Assembly (NCBI GenBank): GCA_964545715.1
Contig: CAZJHX010000123.1
Span: forward strand, 1 to 32,703
Direction: 5' to 3'
Source of the DNA: CAZJHX01 sp964545715
Lineage (GTDB): Bacteria; Myxococcota_A; UBA9042; GCA-2863065
DNA: 32,703 bases
Positions 24,784-32,703 of the stretch are shown here, in pieces. How positions within the stretch are numbered: the first letter of the stretch is position 1; each line of letters begins with the position of its first letter. The notes beneath the pieces were generated by a model. The model was not told where the DNA came from. It saw nothing but the letters and a program-made list of their open reading frames with translations, and made no database searches. The translations under genes were made by a program, and so were the position numbers.

Positions 24784-25734
24784 ATGGCGCACTACCTTGG
24801 CCTGGACATCGGCGGCACCAAGATCGGCATGTGCGCCGCCGCCGCGGACGGGGCGATCCAGGCCGCCGACCGCATCGACACGGACCGCGACGCCTCCCCA
24901 GACGACCTGCTCACGGAGGCGCTGCACCGCCTGACCCAGCTGTCGGCCCAGGCGGATGGAGACGCCGTAGCCCTGGGCGTGGCCTGCCCGGGTCCGCTCA
25001 GCTACTCCGAGGGCCGCCTGCTGGCGGTGCCCAACATGCCCAATTGGCAGTTCTTCGAGCTGATGGCTTTTCTGCGCGGCCACTGCGCCGTACCGGCCGC
25101 CATGATGAACGACGCCAACGCCAGCGTTCTCGCGGAGGCCTACTGGGGTGCCGCGCGCGGGGCCGACACCGCCGTGTTTTTGACTATGAGCACCGGCATG
25201 GGCGCGGGCCTGCTGCTCAACGGGCGCGTTTTCGAGGGACCGCTGGCCCTGGCCGGCGAGATCGGGCACATCCGGCTGCACGCGGACGGGCCTGTCGGGT
25301 TCGGCAAGCGCGGAAGCGTCGAGGGCTATCTCAGCGGCCCGGGCATGGTTCAAGTCGCTGAAGCCGAGCGCCTCCGGTGTGCCCAGACGGGCGGGGAGAC
25401 CGCGCTTGCGACCGCCCCGATTACGCCGCAGCGACTGTGCGAGGCGGCAATGGCCGGGGATCCGGCAGCGGTGCGCGCCATCGATCGCATCGGGGCTGAG
25501 TTGGGGCGTCTTTGCGCGATCCTGGTCGATCTGCTGAACCCCACGGTCATCGTGTTAGGCACTATCGGCACCGCATACCCGGACCTGTTCATCCCACGAG
25601 CCGAGGCCGTTATCGCCGCCGAGGCGCTACCCGAGGCCGCGGGGCACGTCTCGGTGGTGCCGTCCGGGCTGTCCGATCGGGGCAACCAGACCGCCGCCGC
25701 CATCGCCCACCGCCTGGCGACAAACAGCCGCTGA
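24784..25734 (+). CDS. ROK-family sugar kinase
   Basis: This 316-residue actin-fold kinase has the phosphate-1 motif GLDIGGTK (residues 6-13), the catalytic Asp in MMNDANASVLAEAYWG (Asp110) and the STGMGAGLLLNGRV adenosine region. The usual CxCGxxGC zinc motif of ROK kinases is replaced by VGFGKRGS, so the structural zinc is absent. This matches a known zinc-less ROK branch (GPxGxGKxGSxEG). It should phosphorylate glucose or a related hexose with ATP in the cytoplasm; the substrate cannot be assigned. It begins 11 bp after the DUF2330 gene but has no clear functional link to it. Confidence 0.88.
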   Translation: MAHYLGLDIGGTKIGMCAAAADGAIQAADRIDTDRDASPDDLLTEALHRLTQLSAQADGDAVALGVACPGPLSYSEGRLLAVPNMPNWQFFELMAFLRGHCAVPAAMMNDANASVLAEAYWGAARGADTAVFLTMSTGMGAGLLLNGRVFEGPLALAGEIGHIRLHADGPVGFGKRGSVEGYLSGPGMVQVAEAERLRCAQTGGETALATAPITPQRLCEAAMAGDPAAVRAIDRIGAELGRLCAILVDLLNPTVIVLGTIGTAYPDLFIPRAEAVIAAEALPEAAGHVSVVPSGLSDRGNQTAAAIAHRLATNSR

Positions 25735-25749
25735 CCCGCCGGCGTCCCC

Positions 25750-27075
25750 TCAAAGCGGCGTGATGGCCTGCAGGTGCTCCGCCCCATCCCGAGCAGCGCG
25801 AATCAACAGCTCGACCCGCGCCTTGGCCAGCGGGTCGTCTCCCAGACCGGCCAGCGCGTTGTGACGGCCCTTCTGGCGAACGACGGTGAGCGCCTCTGTC
25901 GACGACATCACGATCGGCGACGCGCAGATGAAAGCGCTCTTGCGAAAATCCCACAACAACAGCCGTGTCGCCGCGCCCCCCGTCTTGTAGGTGTTCGTAC
26001 TGTTGGTGACCCTCTTGGGAATCTCGGGATCCACCCATGCCTGCACGACCACGGTGACCTGATATGGCTGGGCGAACTCCTGGACCTGGCGGTCGATCCA
26101 ACCATCGCGCTGCACGCGCTTCGTTACGGGCCCTACCCCGCCTTTGATGGCAGGCATCGCATCAAAGGGCACCTTGGCGAACAGCAGATAGCGCTCCAGA
26201 GACTGCTTGAAGCGCGCCTGGTCCGACAGCTTGGCGTCACGCGGCCCGAAGTGCGCGATAGGCCGGCGCCCGATGGACACCGGCAGCAACAGATTGGCCG
26301 CCGGACACTCCGCGCCCAGCGCCGGATTCAGGACGACCGGATCGTACGCGTCCAGCGCCGTACGCCGCGCCTTGTCGGACGCGATGAAAGCGACGGTCTC
26401 CGCAGAGGGCCCCTGTGGTGCGTTGTCAGCGGCCTCGCGCGCACGCTGTGACTTGAGATAGTCATCCAGGACCAGACCGGCCACGACACACATGGCCGCC
26501 ACGCCCAGCGCCACCAGCCCCGGATGCGCATATAGGCGCTCGCGCCAGTTGCTGCTGCCTCCCGGACGCCCCATCGGCCGCCCGGCCGGGATGACCGGCG
26601 TCGCCAGGTGTTCGTGAGGTTCCCGCGCCGCGCACTTCTCACAGCCCGGGACCAGCCCCGCCTCGTGGGCGAAGTACTCCTCCACGCCCGCGATCGGCGT
26701 GCTCGGATCCACAATCCCCGACGCGCGCAGCTGATCCAGAATCTCCAGCTCCGAGGCGCCGACGAAGATCGTGACGGCGCCCGAAGCATCCAGGCCAAGC
26801 TCCACAAAGCTGCGGGTGAGCAAATCACCGCCGCGCAGCGCGATGTAGTCGCTGTCCGTGAGCGACATCAGGGCAAACGGGTGGTCGGAGACCTTCTCCC
26901 GCTCGATCTGCAGCGCAGTCTCCCCGCCGTAGACCATGCCGAAGTAGCCATCGATGCCGTACTCCTCAAGGGCAAAGGCGATCGGCTCGCCGCCCTCCAA
27001 CAGCTCCAGGTTTGACTCGGACAGCCCCATAAAGAGCATCCGGCCGTCGTCACCGTCAGCGAGAAAACGAATCAA
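25750..27075 (-). CDS. Unknown single-pass membrane protein with CxxC motif
   Basis: About 441 residues. The N-terminal half (about 1-165) is a soluble domain with a CxxC pair (GCEKCAAREPHEH). One membrane helix (GLVALGVAAMCVVAGLVL, about residues 185-205) leads to a basic segment (KSQRARE) and a C-terminal extracytoplasmic domain of about 235 residues. I recognise no family. I chose the TTG at 27075 because GGGAG lies 8 nt upstream. A GTG at 27090 is also possible but has no ribosome site. CTCCC-N8-GGGAG can form a hairpin that masks this ribosome site, which may limit translation. It is convergent with the ROK gene, 15 bp apart. Confidence 0.7.
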   Translation of the reverse strand: MIRFLADGDDGRMLFMGLSESNLELLEGGEPIAFALEEYGIDGYFGMVYGGETALQIEREKVSDHPFALMSLTDSDYIALRGGDLLTRSFVELGLDASGAVTIFVGASELEILDQLRASGIVDPSTPIAGVEEYFAHEAGLVPGCEKCAAREPHEHLATPVIPAGRPMGRPGGSSNWRERLYAHPGLVALGVAAMCVVAGLVLDDYLKSQRAREAADNAPQGPSAETVAFIASDKARRTALDAYDPVVLNPALGAECPAANLLLPVSIGRRPIAHFGPRDAKLSDQARFKQSLERYLLFAKVPFDAMPAIKGGVGPVTKRVQRDGWIDRQVQEFAQPYQVTVVVQAWVDPEIPKRVTNSTNTYKTGGAATRLLLWDFRKSAFICASPIVMSSTEALTVVRQKGRHNALAGLGDDPLAKARVELLIRAARDGAEHLQAITPL

Positions 27076-27105
27076 GGAAAGCGCTCCCACAGCTTGGGGA
27101 GCCCG

Positions 27106-27111
27106 ATTGTA
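27106..27111 (-). promoter_or_regulatory. -10 element TACAAT for the 25750-27075 gene
   Basis: On the minus strand TACAAT lies about 30 nt before the TTG start. The leader would include the CTCCC/GGGAG stem over the ribosome site. No clear -35 is seen. Confidence 0.35.
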
Positions 27112-27132
27112 CGTGGGGGACTTAGCTGAGCG

Positions 27133-27411
27133 CTACTGGAGGGTCGCTGCGACCACCGCCATCACCATCCACAGCGAGCCCATGCCGACCAGCGCGCCGA
27201 TATCGGTGAGCCAGTCGCGCATTGACGATTTGGGGGTGGCAGGGGTTTGAGCGCGCGCCACGAGGGCGCCGGGGTTGGTGGTCCGCGTCTGCCCGCGGCG
27301 GCTGAGCCCCGAGAGCAGCCCGTGAGTGCGACGGCGGGTCGTGGTGACGCGCGGCGCGGGAGCGGGGGAAAGTACCTGAACTCGAGTGCTGGCTTGAACT
27401 TGCTGCAACAT
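27133..27411 (-). CDS. Small basic protein with C-terminal membrane helix
   Basis: The 92-residue product starts at an ATG directly preceded by GGAGGTGAT, a perfect anti-Shine-Dalgarno match with 8 nt spacing, which decides against the GTG ten codons upstream. The first 65 residues are basic and Pro/Thr-rich (PRVTTTRRRTHG, SRRGQTRTT). The last 25 form a membrane helix (GALVGMGSLWMVMAVVAATL). Neither a signal peptide nor a known domain is seen. It may be a tail-anchored regulator or a nucleic-acid-binding membrane peptide; function is unknown. Confidence 0.65.
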   Translation of the reverse strand: MLQQVQASTRVQVLSPAPAPRVTTTRRRTHGLLSGLSRRGQTRTTNPGALVARAQTPATPKSSMRDWLTDIGALVGMGSLWMVMAVVAATLQ

Positions 27412-27458
27412 GGTCATCACCTCCGTCAGACGGTTTGACACGCAGCAACATTCATGCC

Positions 27459-27467
27459 TGTGGATAA
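27459..27467 (-). promoter_or_regulatory. Single perfect DnaA-box sequence (TTATCCACA)
   Basis: The minus strand reads TTATCCACA, the consensus DnaA box. It is solitary and no AT-rich unwinding element or dnaA gene is near, so it is probably fortuitous or a regulatory DnaA site rather than an origin. Confidence 0.3.
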
Positions 27468-27504
27468 GATCCGGTAACTAACTGTTTTATATGAAATTAA
27501 GGCC

Positions 27505-27553
27505 GGGACAAATGTCCCCATGCACATGCGATGTGACACGGGTGACATGTCCC
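27505..27553. promoter_or_regulatory. Candidate operator: GGGACA-AA-TGTCCC palindrome with second ATGTCCC half-site
   Basis: GGGACAAATGTCCC (27505-27518) is a perfect inverted repeat with a 2-nt spacer. A second copy of ATGTCCC lies 35 bp further on (27547-27553). The 204-bp intergenic region is more AT-rich than its surroundings and separates the divergent small membrane protein gene and the aminotransferase gene. It could hold their promoters and a regulator-binding site. Confidence 0.4.
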
Positions 27554-27615
27554 ACCGCCGGTTATTGTAAACAGCGACGTGTGATACATCTGGGGCGACG
27601 CCGGGAGGGGCGCCA

Positions 27616-28764
27616 ATGCACAAAGCTGTCCTGGGTGATCGCGCGCTGTTTCCAAACATGTCCGCGCGGGCCTATCTCAACCACTGCGCAATCTCACCGC
27701 CGTCGGCGCCCGTCAGCGCGATCGTGGCCGAGGTCGTCGACGATTTCGGCCGGCGCGGCGTGTCGGCGTTTACGACCTGGATGGCCCGCCGAGAGCAGCT
27801 GCGGAGCGAGCTGGCGGCGCTGATCGGCGCCCAACCCGCGGAGATCGGGCTCACCAAAAACACCAGCGAAGGCGTCATCGCAGCGGCGCTGTGCATCCCC
27901 TGGCAGCGGGGTGACAGGATCGTCTGCTTTGACGGCGAGTTTCCGACCAACGTCACGCCGTGGCAAAACGCCGCCCGCCAACACGACCTGCAGCTGACGA
28001 TGATCCCGCAGGACCTCGACGCCCTCGAAGACTCGCTGCGCGCCGGTGTACGGCTGGTCGCGGTCAGCGCCGTCCAGTTTCAAACCGGCCGCCGGATGCC
28101 CCTGGACGCGATCGGCCACCTGTGCCGCCAGCACGGCGCTGAGCTGTTCGTGGACGCGATCCAGGCGTGCGGCATCTGCCCCATCGACGTGGGCGAGACC
28201 GTCGACTACCTGGCCTGCGGCGCGCACAAGTGGCTGATGGGTCTGGACGGTGCCGGCTTCCTCTACGTGCGCGACCGGGCCGCGGCGGCGCTAAACCCGG
28301 TCGTGGCCGGCTGGCTGGGCCATGAAGGCGCGATGAAGTTTCTCTTCGAGGGCCCGGGCCACCTGCGCTACGACCGCCCCCTGCGCCGCGCGGCCACCGT
28401 CGTCGAGTCCGGCATGACCAACACCGTCGGGTTCGCCGCCCTGGGCGTGTCGCTGGACCTCATCCAGCAAATCGGCGTGCCCGAGATCTTCGCCCACGCC
28501 AACGCCTATCTGGACCGCTTGGAGCCCGCCCTGACCGCGCGCGGCTTCACCAGCGCCCGGGCCCCACAGGTCGAGGCGCGGTCCGGCATGCTGTCGGTTC
28601 GGCCGCCGGAGGGCGTCGACGTCATCCGCTTGAACGCCGGTCTGGTCGAGCGCGGAATCTCGACGTCCACCCCGGACGGCTACCTGCGCTTCGCCCCGCA
28701 CTGGCCCAACGCGCTCAGCGAAACAGACGCCGTGATCGACGCGATAGACGAGGCGCTTGCCTAA
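27616..28764 (+). CDS. Class V aminotransferase (PLP-dependent)
   Basis: This 382-residue enzyme has the fold-type I pattern. AYLNHCAISPPSAPV is at the N-terminus, TKNTSEGV forms the phosphate-binding loop, and FVDAIQACGI supplies the PLP-contacting Asp. The PLP-binding Lys205 is in CGAHKWLMGLDG, and GHLRYDRP lies beyond it. It belongs to the class V family (cysteine desulfurase, kynureninase and isopenicillin-N-epimerase-like). The lack of an obvious persulfide Cys loop makes a desulfurase role less likely than an epimerase or lyase role. GGGAGGGG precedes the ATG. The stop overlaps that of the convergent amidohydrolase by 3 bp. Confidence 0.88.
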   Translation: MHKAVLGDRALFPNMSARAYLNHCAISPPSAPVSAIVAEVVDDFGRRGVSAFTTWMARREQLRSELAALIGAQPAEIGLTKNTSEGVIAAALCIPWQRGDRIVCFDGEFPTNVTPWQNAARQHDLQLTMIPQDLDALEDSLRAGVRLVAVSAVQFQTGRRMPLDAIGHLCRQHGAELFVDAIQACGICPIDVGETVDYLACGAHKWLMGLDGAGFLYVRDRAAAALNPVVAGWLGHEGAMKFLFEGPGHLRYDRPLRRAATVVESGMTNTVGFAALGVSLDLIQQIGVPEIFAHANAYLDRLEPALTARGFTSARAPQVEARSGMLSVRPPEGVDVIRLNAGLVERGISTSTPDGYLRFAPHWPNALSETDAVIDAIDEALA

Positions 28765-29972
28765 GGGAGCGGGAGCGGCTGTGGCAGCCCTGTGCCCTTC
28801 AGATAGCGATCGCGCAGGCGGCTCTGGCGGCTCTCCAGCTCAATGCGGCGACCGCCGATGATGACCGCAGTGGGCGCCGAGCTCAGCTCCAGCGGATCGC
28901 CGCTCCAGACGACGACGTTGGCCACCGCGCCCGCCTTCAGCCGCCCGTGGCCCGACATCCCGAAGGCGTCGGCCGGGGCGCTGGTGATGGCCTTGATCGC
29001 GTCTGCTTTGGGCAGCCCGGCGCGCACCGCGTTGCCCGCGACCTGAGCCAGCGTGCGCACGTTGTGGCCCCAAAAGGCGGAGATCACGAGCGGAACGCCG
29101 GCTTTGGCGAGCCGCGCCGGGTTGGCGGCGCTGCTGTGCACGCGGTCGAACGAGCTCGGGCCGTACTCGTACGGGTTGACGATGACGGGGACCTTGGCCG
29201 CGGCCAGCGCGGAGGCCATCAGGTGGGCTTCAGAGCCGCCCGCGATGATCAGACGCAGCTTGTACTCGGCGGCCAGGCGCAGCGCGGCCTCGATGTCCGC
29301 GGCCCGATCGACGCGCATCACCACCGGCAGCGTACCGTCCAACGCGGCCTGCACGGCCTCGAGCTCCAGGTGCCCGAACAGCGGCTTGCGGGCCTGCGCC
29401 TTCTCCCAGGCCGCGCGGGTGCCGGCATAGCGTCGGGTCTCGGCCAGCAGCGTCCGCAGGGTGTGCAGGTGGGCGGCTTTGGACCCATCGGCCGCCCCCA
29501 TGTTCACGTGCAGCGCCAGGCGCGGCTTCTTGACCGCGGCCGCCTGCGTGGCGCCTGCGAGATCAGCCCAGGCCGACTGCCCGCTGACCAGGCCACCGCT
29601 GGGCACCGCAACGACCGACGTGATCCCCGCGACGCGTGCGATCGGGATCAGCGTGGAGCGCGGGTTGTATGCGTCCGCCACCCTAAACGAGGCGTACACG
29701 CCGGAGCGCTTGGTGTGCTCGTGCCCGGCGACCACATCGTCGCGGGTGACCTGCTCCATGGGCACCTCGGCCAGGCCCACGTTGGTGTAGGCGTCGATCA
29801 GGCCGGGCGTGACGACCCCGCCGGCGCCGTCGATCGCCGTGCAGCCCGTCGGTGCGGTGTCGGCGATCTGTGCGATCTTGCCGTCGCGCAGCACCAGGTG
29901 CTTGCCCTGCACGGGCCCTTGAGGCGTCCAAAGCGTGGCGCCGCTGATGACGATACAGACCAGCGCGTTCAT
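28761..29972 (-). CDS. Amidohydrolase-fold protein lacking metal ligands
   Basis: This 403-residue product of the amidohydrolase superfamily is paralogous to the upstream gene. At the start of the barrel, where active members have DxHxH, it reads GLIDAYTNVGL (Tyr62 and Asn64 replace the two His). Later positions that hold His or Asp ligands in the paralogue are also changed (RVDRAADI for HCYRADDM, and ISAFWGHN for IIHSDSAIG). It is therefore likely a non-catalytic partner or a metal-free enzyme. Its start overlaps the stop of the paralogue (ATGA), so the two are probably made together and may form a heterocomplex. The N-terminus (MNALVCIVISGATLW) is not a convincing signal peptide. Confidence 0.75.
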   Translation of the reverse strand: MNALVCIVISGATLWTPQGPVQGKHLVLRDGKIAQIADTAPTGCTAIDGAGGVVTPGLIDAYTNVGLAEVPMEQVTRDDVVAGHEHTKRSGVYASFRVADAYNPRSTLIPIARVAGITSVVAVPSGGLVSGQSAWADLAGATQAAAVKKPRLALHVNMGAADGSKAAHLHTLRTLLAETRRYAGTRAAWEKAQARKPLFGHLELEAVQAALDGTLPVVMRVDRAADIEAALRLAAEYKLRLIIAGGSEAHLMASALAAAKVPVIVNPYEYGPSSFDRVHSSAANPARLAKAGVPLVISAFWGHNVRTLAQVAGNAVRAGLPKADAIKAITSAPADAFGMSGHGRLKAGAVANVVVWSGDPLELSSAPTAVIIGGRRIELESRQSRLRDRYLKGTGLPQPLPLP

Positions 29973-31348
29973 GGGGTCACCTCCTGGCCCAGCTGAAAGT
30001 CGCTCCAAGGCGGGTCCTTGCGATCCTTGGCGTGGCGCAGCACCCCGTCCACGAAGACCCAACGCGCCGATGCATACACGCTGAAAGGCGACCTGTCCCA
30101 CACCGCGATGTCCGCCCGCTTGCCCACTTCCAGGGTGCCGACCTCACCCTCGATACCCAGCGCCCACGCCGGGTTGTAGGTGACCCAGCGCAGTGCCTCG
30201 TTTTCATCGATGTCCACACCCGCGCGGCGGCCGCTGTACATCGCCTTGGCCGCCTCCTGGTTGAGTCGCTGGATGCCGATGGCCGAGTCGGAGTGGATGA
30301 TGACCTTGACGCCGCTCTGGGCGGACATGGCCGCGTTCTCCGGGATGCCGTCGTAGGCCTCCAGCTTGAAGCCCCACCAGTCGGCCCAGGTCGAGATCCC
30401 GACGTCCAACTTGGCCAGCACGTCACGGATCTTGTAGGCCTCCAGGGCGTGGTGGAACGACCGGATCTTGAACCCGAACTCGTCCGCAAGCTGCAGCATG
30501 GCCAGCATGTCGTCCGCGCGATAACAGTGAATCTGCGGCAGGATGCGGCCCTCCATGACGCCGACCAGGGTCTCGCTGCCCAGGTCGCGGTCCAGCGCGT
30601 CCGCAAACGCGGCCGTGGACAGCTTGTGCCGATACGACTGTGCCTTGAGAAAGGCCATGCGCTGGTCGCGCAGGTTGCCCATGCGGGTCGACGGCGCCTG
30701 CTTGCGGCTGCCGTATATGCGCTTGGGGTTTTCCCCGCACGCCATCTTGATGGTCTCGGGCGCGCCGGGGAAGCGCATCGCGCGGGCGCCGCGGTGCGGA
30801 ACCATGTGCAAGACGACGCCGCGGCCCCCGATCAGGTTGCCCGAGCCGGGCAGGATCTGCAGCGACGTGATGCCGCCCGCGATGGCCAGCTGCAGGCCCG
30901 GATCCTGCGGCCAGGTGGCGTGCTCGGCCCACGCGCCGGGTGTCGCGGGCCGCGTCATCTCGTTGCCGTCCTTATGGGCCTTGACGGACGGGCTGGGATA
31001 CACACCCAGGTGCGAGTGCGTGTCGATGAGCCCGGGCGTGACCACGTGGCCCTGCCCGTCGATGACGTGGGCGCCCGCGCGCGCCGGGGCTTTTCCTGCG
31101 CCGAGCGCCACGATGCGGCCTTTGTCAAAGGCGATCCAGCCCGGGGCGTGCGTCACGCCGGCGGCGGTCATGATCGTCGCGTTGTCGATCACCACGTGCG
31201 GGCCGTCGACAGCCACGACCGGCTCCACAACACGCAGCCCGGCCTTCAGGGCCGAGTCGACGCTGGCGCGGACGTACGGCTGGGGCAGCGTTCCGCACCC
31301 GGTCACTGTCGCGATGGCGAACAACGCCATGAGTCCATTCTTGAGCAT
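29969..31348 (-). CDS. Lipoprotein amidohydrolase (metal-dependent)
   Basis: A 459-residue protein with a lipobox (TVTGC, Cys18) and an amidohydrolase barrel. DTHSHLGV (His111, His113) gives the first two metal ligands, and HCYRADDM, FHHALEAYK and IIHSDSAIG supply further His/Asp candidates. It resembles imidazolonepropionase-like or prolidase-like amidohydrolases that hydrolyse amide bonds of small cyclic compounds or dipeptides. The lipobox implies periplasmic or outer-membrane location. AAGGGAAG precedes the ATG at 31348. It is coupled to the metal-ligand-less paralogue downstream. Confidence 0.82.
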   Translation of the reverse strand: MLKNGLMALFAIATVTGCGTLPQPYVRASVDSALKAGLRVVEPVVAVDGPHVVIDNATIMTAAGVTHAPGWIAFDKGRIVALGAGKAPARAGAHVIDGQGHVVTPGLIDTHSHLGVYPSPSVKAHKDGNEMTRPATPGAWAEHATWPQDPGLQLAIAGGITSLQILPGSGNLIGGRGVVLHMVPHRGARAMRFPGAPETIKMACGENPKRIYGSRKQAPSTRMGNLRDQRMAFLKAQSYRHKLSTAAFADALDRDLGSETLVGVMEGRILPQIHCYRADDMLAMLQLADEFGFKIRSFHHALEAYKIRDVLAKLDVGISTWADWWGFKLEAYDGIPENAAMSAQSGVKVIIHSDSAIGIQRLNQEAAKAMYSGRRAGVDIDENEALRWVTYNPAWALGIEGEVGTLEVGKRADIAVWDRSPFSVYASARWVFVDGVLRHAKDRKDPPWSDFQLGQEVTP

Positions 31349-31365
31349 GACTGTCTTCCCTTGTC

Positions 31366-32439
31366 TTAGACGCTCATCCGGCATTCGCGGGTCAGTAGCT
31401 CGGCTTTGTCGAGCTCTCCGCGCTCCGCAAACTTCAGCAGGTGCCAGATGTGCGGGCCCATCAGATCGATCTCGGTCGACACGTACCGCTCGCCGCCGAA
31501 CAGCTTCACGGAGTCCGTCTGCAGCTGCAGGATTTTGGCGTCCTGCCGCAGGATGCTGCGCGCGACCGGCTCCACGATCAGGCGCAGCAGCCACGCGGGC
31601 ACCAACGGGATCTTGAAGTGCAGCACCGCGTACATCTGGGTGCGAAAGTCGGTCTCGGGCGTCAGCGCCTGGTGGGCCAGCACGTGGCTCTTCTCGCCGA
31701 TCTTGTACTCGACCTCGGTGAGCGACGGCAGCACGAAGCGGTCGTAATGCTCGACCTCGCCCCCACCCGGCGCCAGCAGCCGGCCGATGAGCCCGGTGGG
31801 TCGCGGCTCGCCGATGTATTGGGTCTGCACACGGTCGGACGTGCGCGTAACGCGGCAGGTGATCTCGTTGCGCTTGTCCGCGGTGCGAAACAGGCCGCCG
31901 TGCAAAAACGCCGTGTGCGGCACGTCCAGCGCGTTCTCGGCGACGGCATGCAGGGTGCCCGGAAACATCATCTCGGCCCGCACGGTGGCGTAGCCCGGCC
32001 CGGGAGGCCCAAGCGTGGGCGGCTCGCAGGTCGGCTCCTCGTCGGGCTCGCACCAGACCCAGACCAGCCCGTCCTGTTCTTTCACCGGATAAGCCCCCGC
32101 ATCGCGCCCTCGATGACCGGGCTCGCCGACCAGCCCCGGGATGGCTACGCACTTGCCGGCCTGGGCGAAGCGCCAGCCGTGATACGGGCACTGCAGCGTC
32201 CCCTCGACCACCTTGCCCAGCGTGAGCGGCACGTTTCGGTGCGGGCAGCGGTCCAACAGCGCCACGGGTCCCTCGGCGCCACGGAAGACGACCACTGGGA
32301 CGCCCAATATGGTGCGACCAACCGGCTTCTTTTTCAGCTGTTTGGAGGTACAGGCCACGTACCAGTAGCGACTGAGCCGAGCCACCGAGACGTGGGGCTT
32401 GGTCGCGGGCGGAGCGAGGACGGGCGCGTCAATGGGCAT
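31366..32439 (-). CDS. Rieske [2Fe-2S] oxygenase, stand-alone alpha subunit
   Basis: This 357-residue protein has the N-terminal Rieske cluster ligands CPH (Cys65, His67) and CPYH (Cys84, His87). The mononuclear iron site is NALDVPHTAFLH (His175, His180, with Asp172 as electron bridge). The layout matches PaO/vanillate-demethylase-type oxygenases, which use O2 and a separate ferredoxin reductase. No reductase or ferredoxin is in the window, so electrons come from elsewhere. The substrate is unknown. A TATAGT -10 element lies 10 nt before the ATG. It is followed, 17 bp on, by the amidohydrolase pair, which suggests a catabolic gene set. Confidence 0.92.
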   Translation of the reverse strand: MPIDAPVLAPPATKPHVSVARLSRYWYVACTSKQLKKKPVGRTILGVPVVVFRGAEGPVALLDRCPHRNVPLTLGKVVEGTLQCPYHGWRFAQAGKCVAIPGLVGEPGHRGRDAGAYPVKEQDGLVWVWCEPDEEPTCEPPTLGPPGPGYATVRAEMMFPGTLHAVAENALDVPHTAFLHGGLFRTADKRNEITCRVTRTSDRVQTQYIGEPRPTGLIGRLLAPGGGEVEHYDRFVLPSLTEVEYKIGEKSHVLAHQALTPETDFRTQMYAVLHFKIPLVPAWLLRLIVEPVARSILRQDAKILQLQTDSVKLFGGERYVSTEIDLMGPHIWHLLKFAERGELDKAELLTRECRMSV

Positions 32440-32449
32440 GAGCCGCCGG

Positions 32450-32455
32450 ACTATA
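32450..32455 (-). promoter_or_regulatory. -10 element TATAGT for the Rieske oxygenase gene
   Basis: On the minus strand TATAGT lies 10 nt before the ATG, leaving a leader of only a few nucleotides. No Shine-Dalgarno sequence is present. Confidence 0.4.
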
Positions 32456-32516
32456 GCGCGTGCGCGGTGCGATGGCGACTGGTAGACTGTCGCGCTGCGG
32501 GGGCTGGAGATCGTGG

Positions 32517-32703
32517 ATGAAGTGTTGTCGGTTGTTTCTGGTGTTGTTCTTGACCCTTGCTCTCACCGGCTGCGGTGGGGGTGACGAAGCCGAGGTGGTC
32601 GTGACCGACACCGGCGCGACGAGCACCGGAACCGACGACGACACCGGCTCACAAGACACCGGCTCACAAGACACAGGCGAGTCGACCGACGACGACACCG
32701 GCA
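32517..32703 (+). CDS. Lipoprotein with DTGSQ-repeat linker (C-terminus cut by window edge)
   Basis: The frame starts at an ATG preceded by GGAG and encodes a lipoprotein signal (LALTGC) followed by an acidic Thr/Asp/Gly linker with repeats of DTGSQ. It runs open to the right edge (62 visible codons). A TAGACT at 32483-32488 may be its -10 element. The opposite-strand reading of this region is a repeat artefact. Function cannot be judged from the linker. Confidence 0.75.
   Translation, partial: MKCCRLFLVLFLTLALTGCGGGDEAEVVVTDTGATSTGTDDDTGSQDTGSQDTGESTDDDTG
32648..32677 (+). repeat. 15-bp tandem repeat encoding DTGSQ
   Basis: Two perfect copies of GGCTCACAAGACACC-like sequence with a third partial copy; the 15-bp period keeps the lipoprotein in frame. 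Confidence 0.5.

Noticed and set aside
27459..27467. Perfect DnaA box as evidence of a replication origin
   Set aside because: It is a single box without further boxes, an AT-rich unwinding region, or dnaA/dnaN/gyrB genes nearby.

Overview
The window is a GC-rich, densely packed piece of chromosome from what looks like a Myxococcota or related deltaproteobacterial lineage. The lineage call rests on a DUF2330 protein with a MYXO-CTERM-like sorting tail, a MopE-type Cys-rich repeat protein fused to a beta-helix, and many lipoproteins whose lipobox is followed by a low-complexity acidic or Pro-rich linker. The genus cannot be told from the sequence alone. No rRNA, tRNA, CRISPR array, insertion sequence or phage module is visible.

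Layout. Positions 1-4400 encode secreted or surface proteins: a truncated Tat-type lipoprotein with CKGSGS repeats, a fibrinogen-like secreted protein, and, divergent from it, a lipoprotein with VGPED repeats and a GGDDxY repeat domain. That last gene is interrupted by a 100-N assembly gap. Positions 4441-8392 hold a small GlsB/YeaQ-type membrane protein and an ABC-2 export module of one ATPase and two DUF3526-type permeases. Positions 8417-13085 hold the large MopE/beta-helix protein and a convergent FKBP lipoprotein. Positions 13377-18778 hold single genes: an EF-hand membrane protein, an AlkD-like protein, a frameshifted gene, a peptidoglycan-binding-fold protein, DUF2071, a GlpE-like rhodanese and GtrA.

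Positions 19023-24772 carry the most system-like locus. A 53-residue lipoprotein is followed by four stop/start-overlapping genes: an ECF sigma factor, a zinc-finger anti-sigma-like membrane protein, a secreted caspase-fold peptidase with a C-terminal beta-barrel-like domain, and an EF-hand-like lipoprotein. A DUF2330/MYXO-CTERM protein with its own promoter comes next. I read this as an envelope-sensing regulon candidate in which a secreted caspase-like enzyme is co-expressed with its own sigma/anti-sigma pair. Positions 24784-32439 are mostly metabolic: a ROK kinase, an unknown membrane protein, a class V aminotransferase, two tandem amidohydrolases (one without its metal ligands) and a Rieske oxygenase. 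A further lipoprotein runs off the right edge.

A recurring promoter pattern is visible. A TANNNT -10 element lies 7-8 nt before the ATG, with no Shine-Dalgarno sequence, for at least six genes, which suggests leaderless transcription. One divergent pair (1754 minus / 1823 plus) has promoters that share the same -35 bases.
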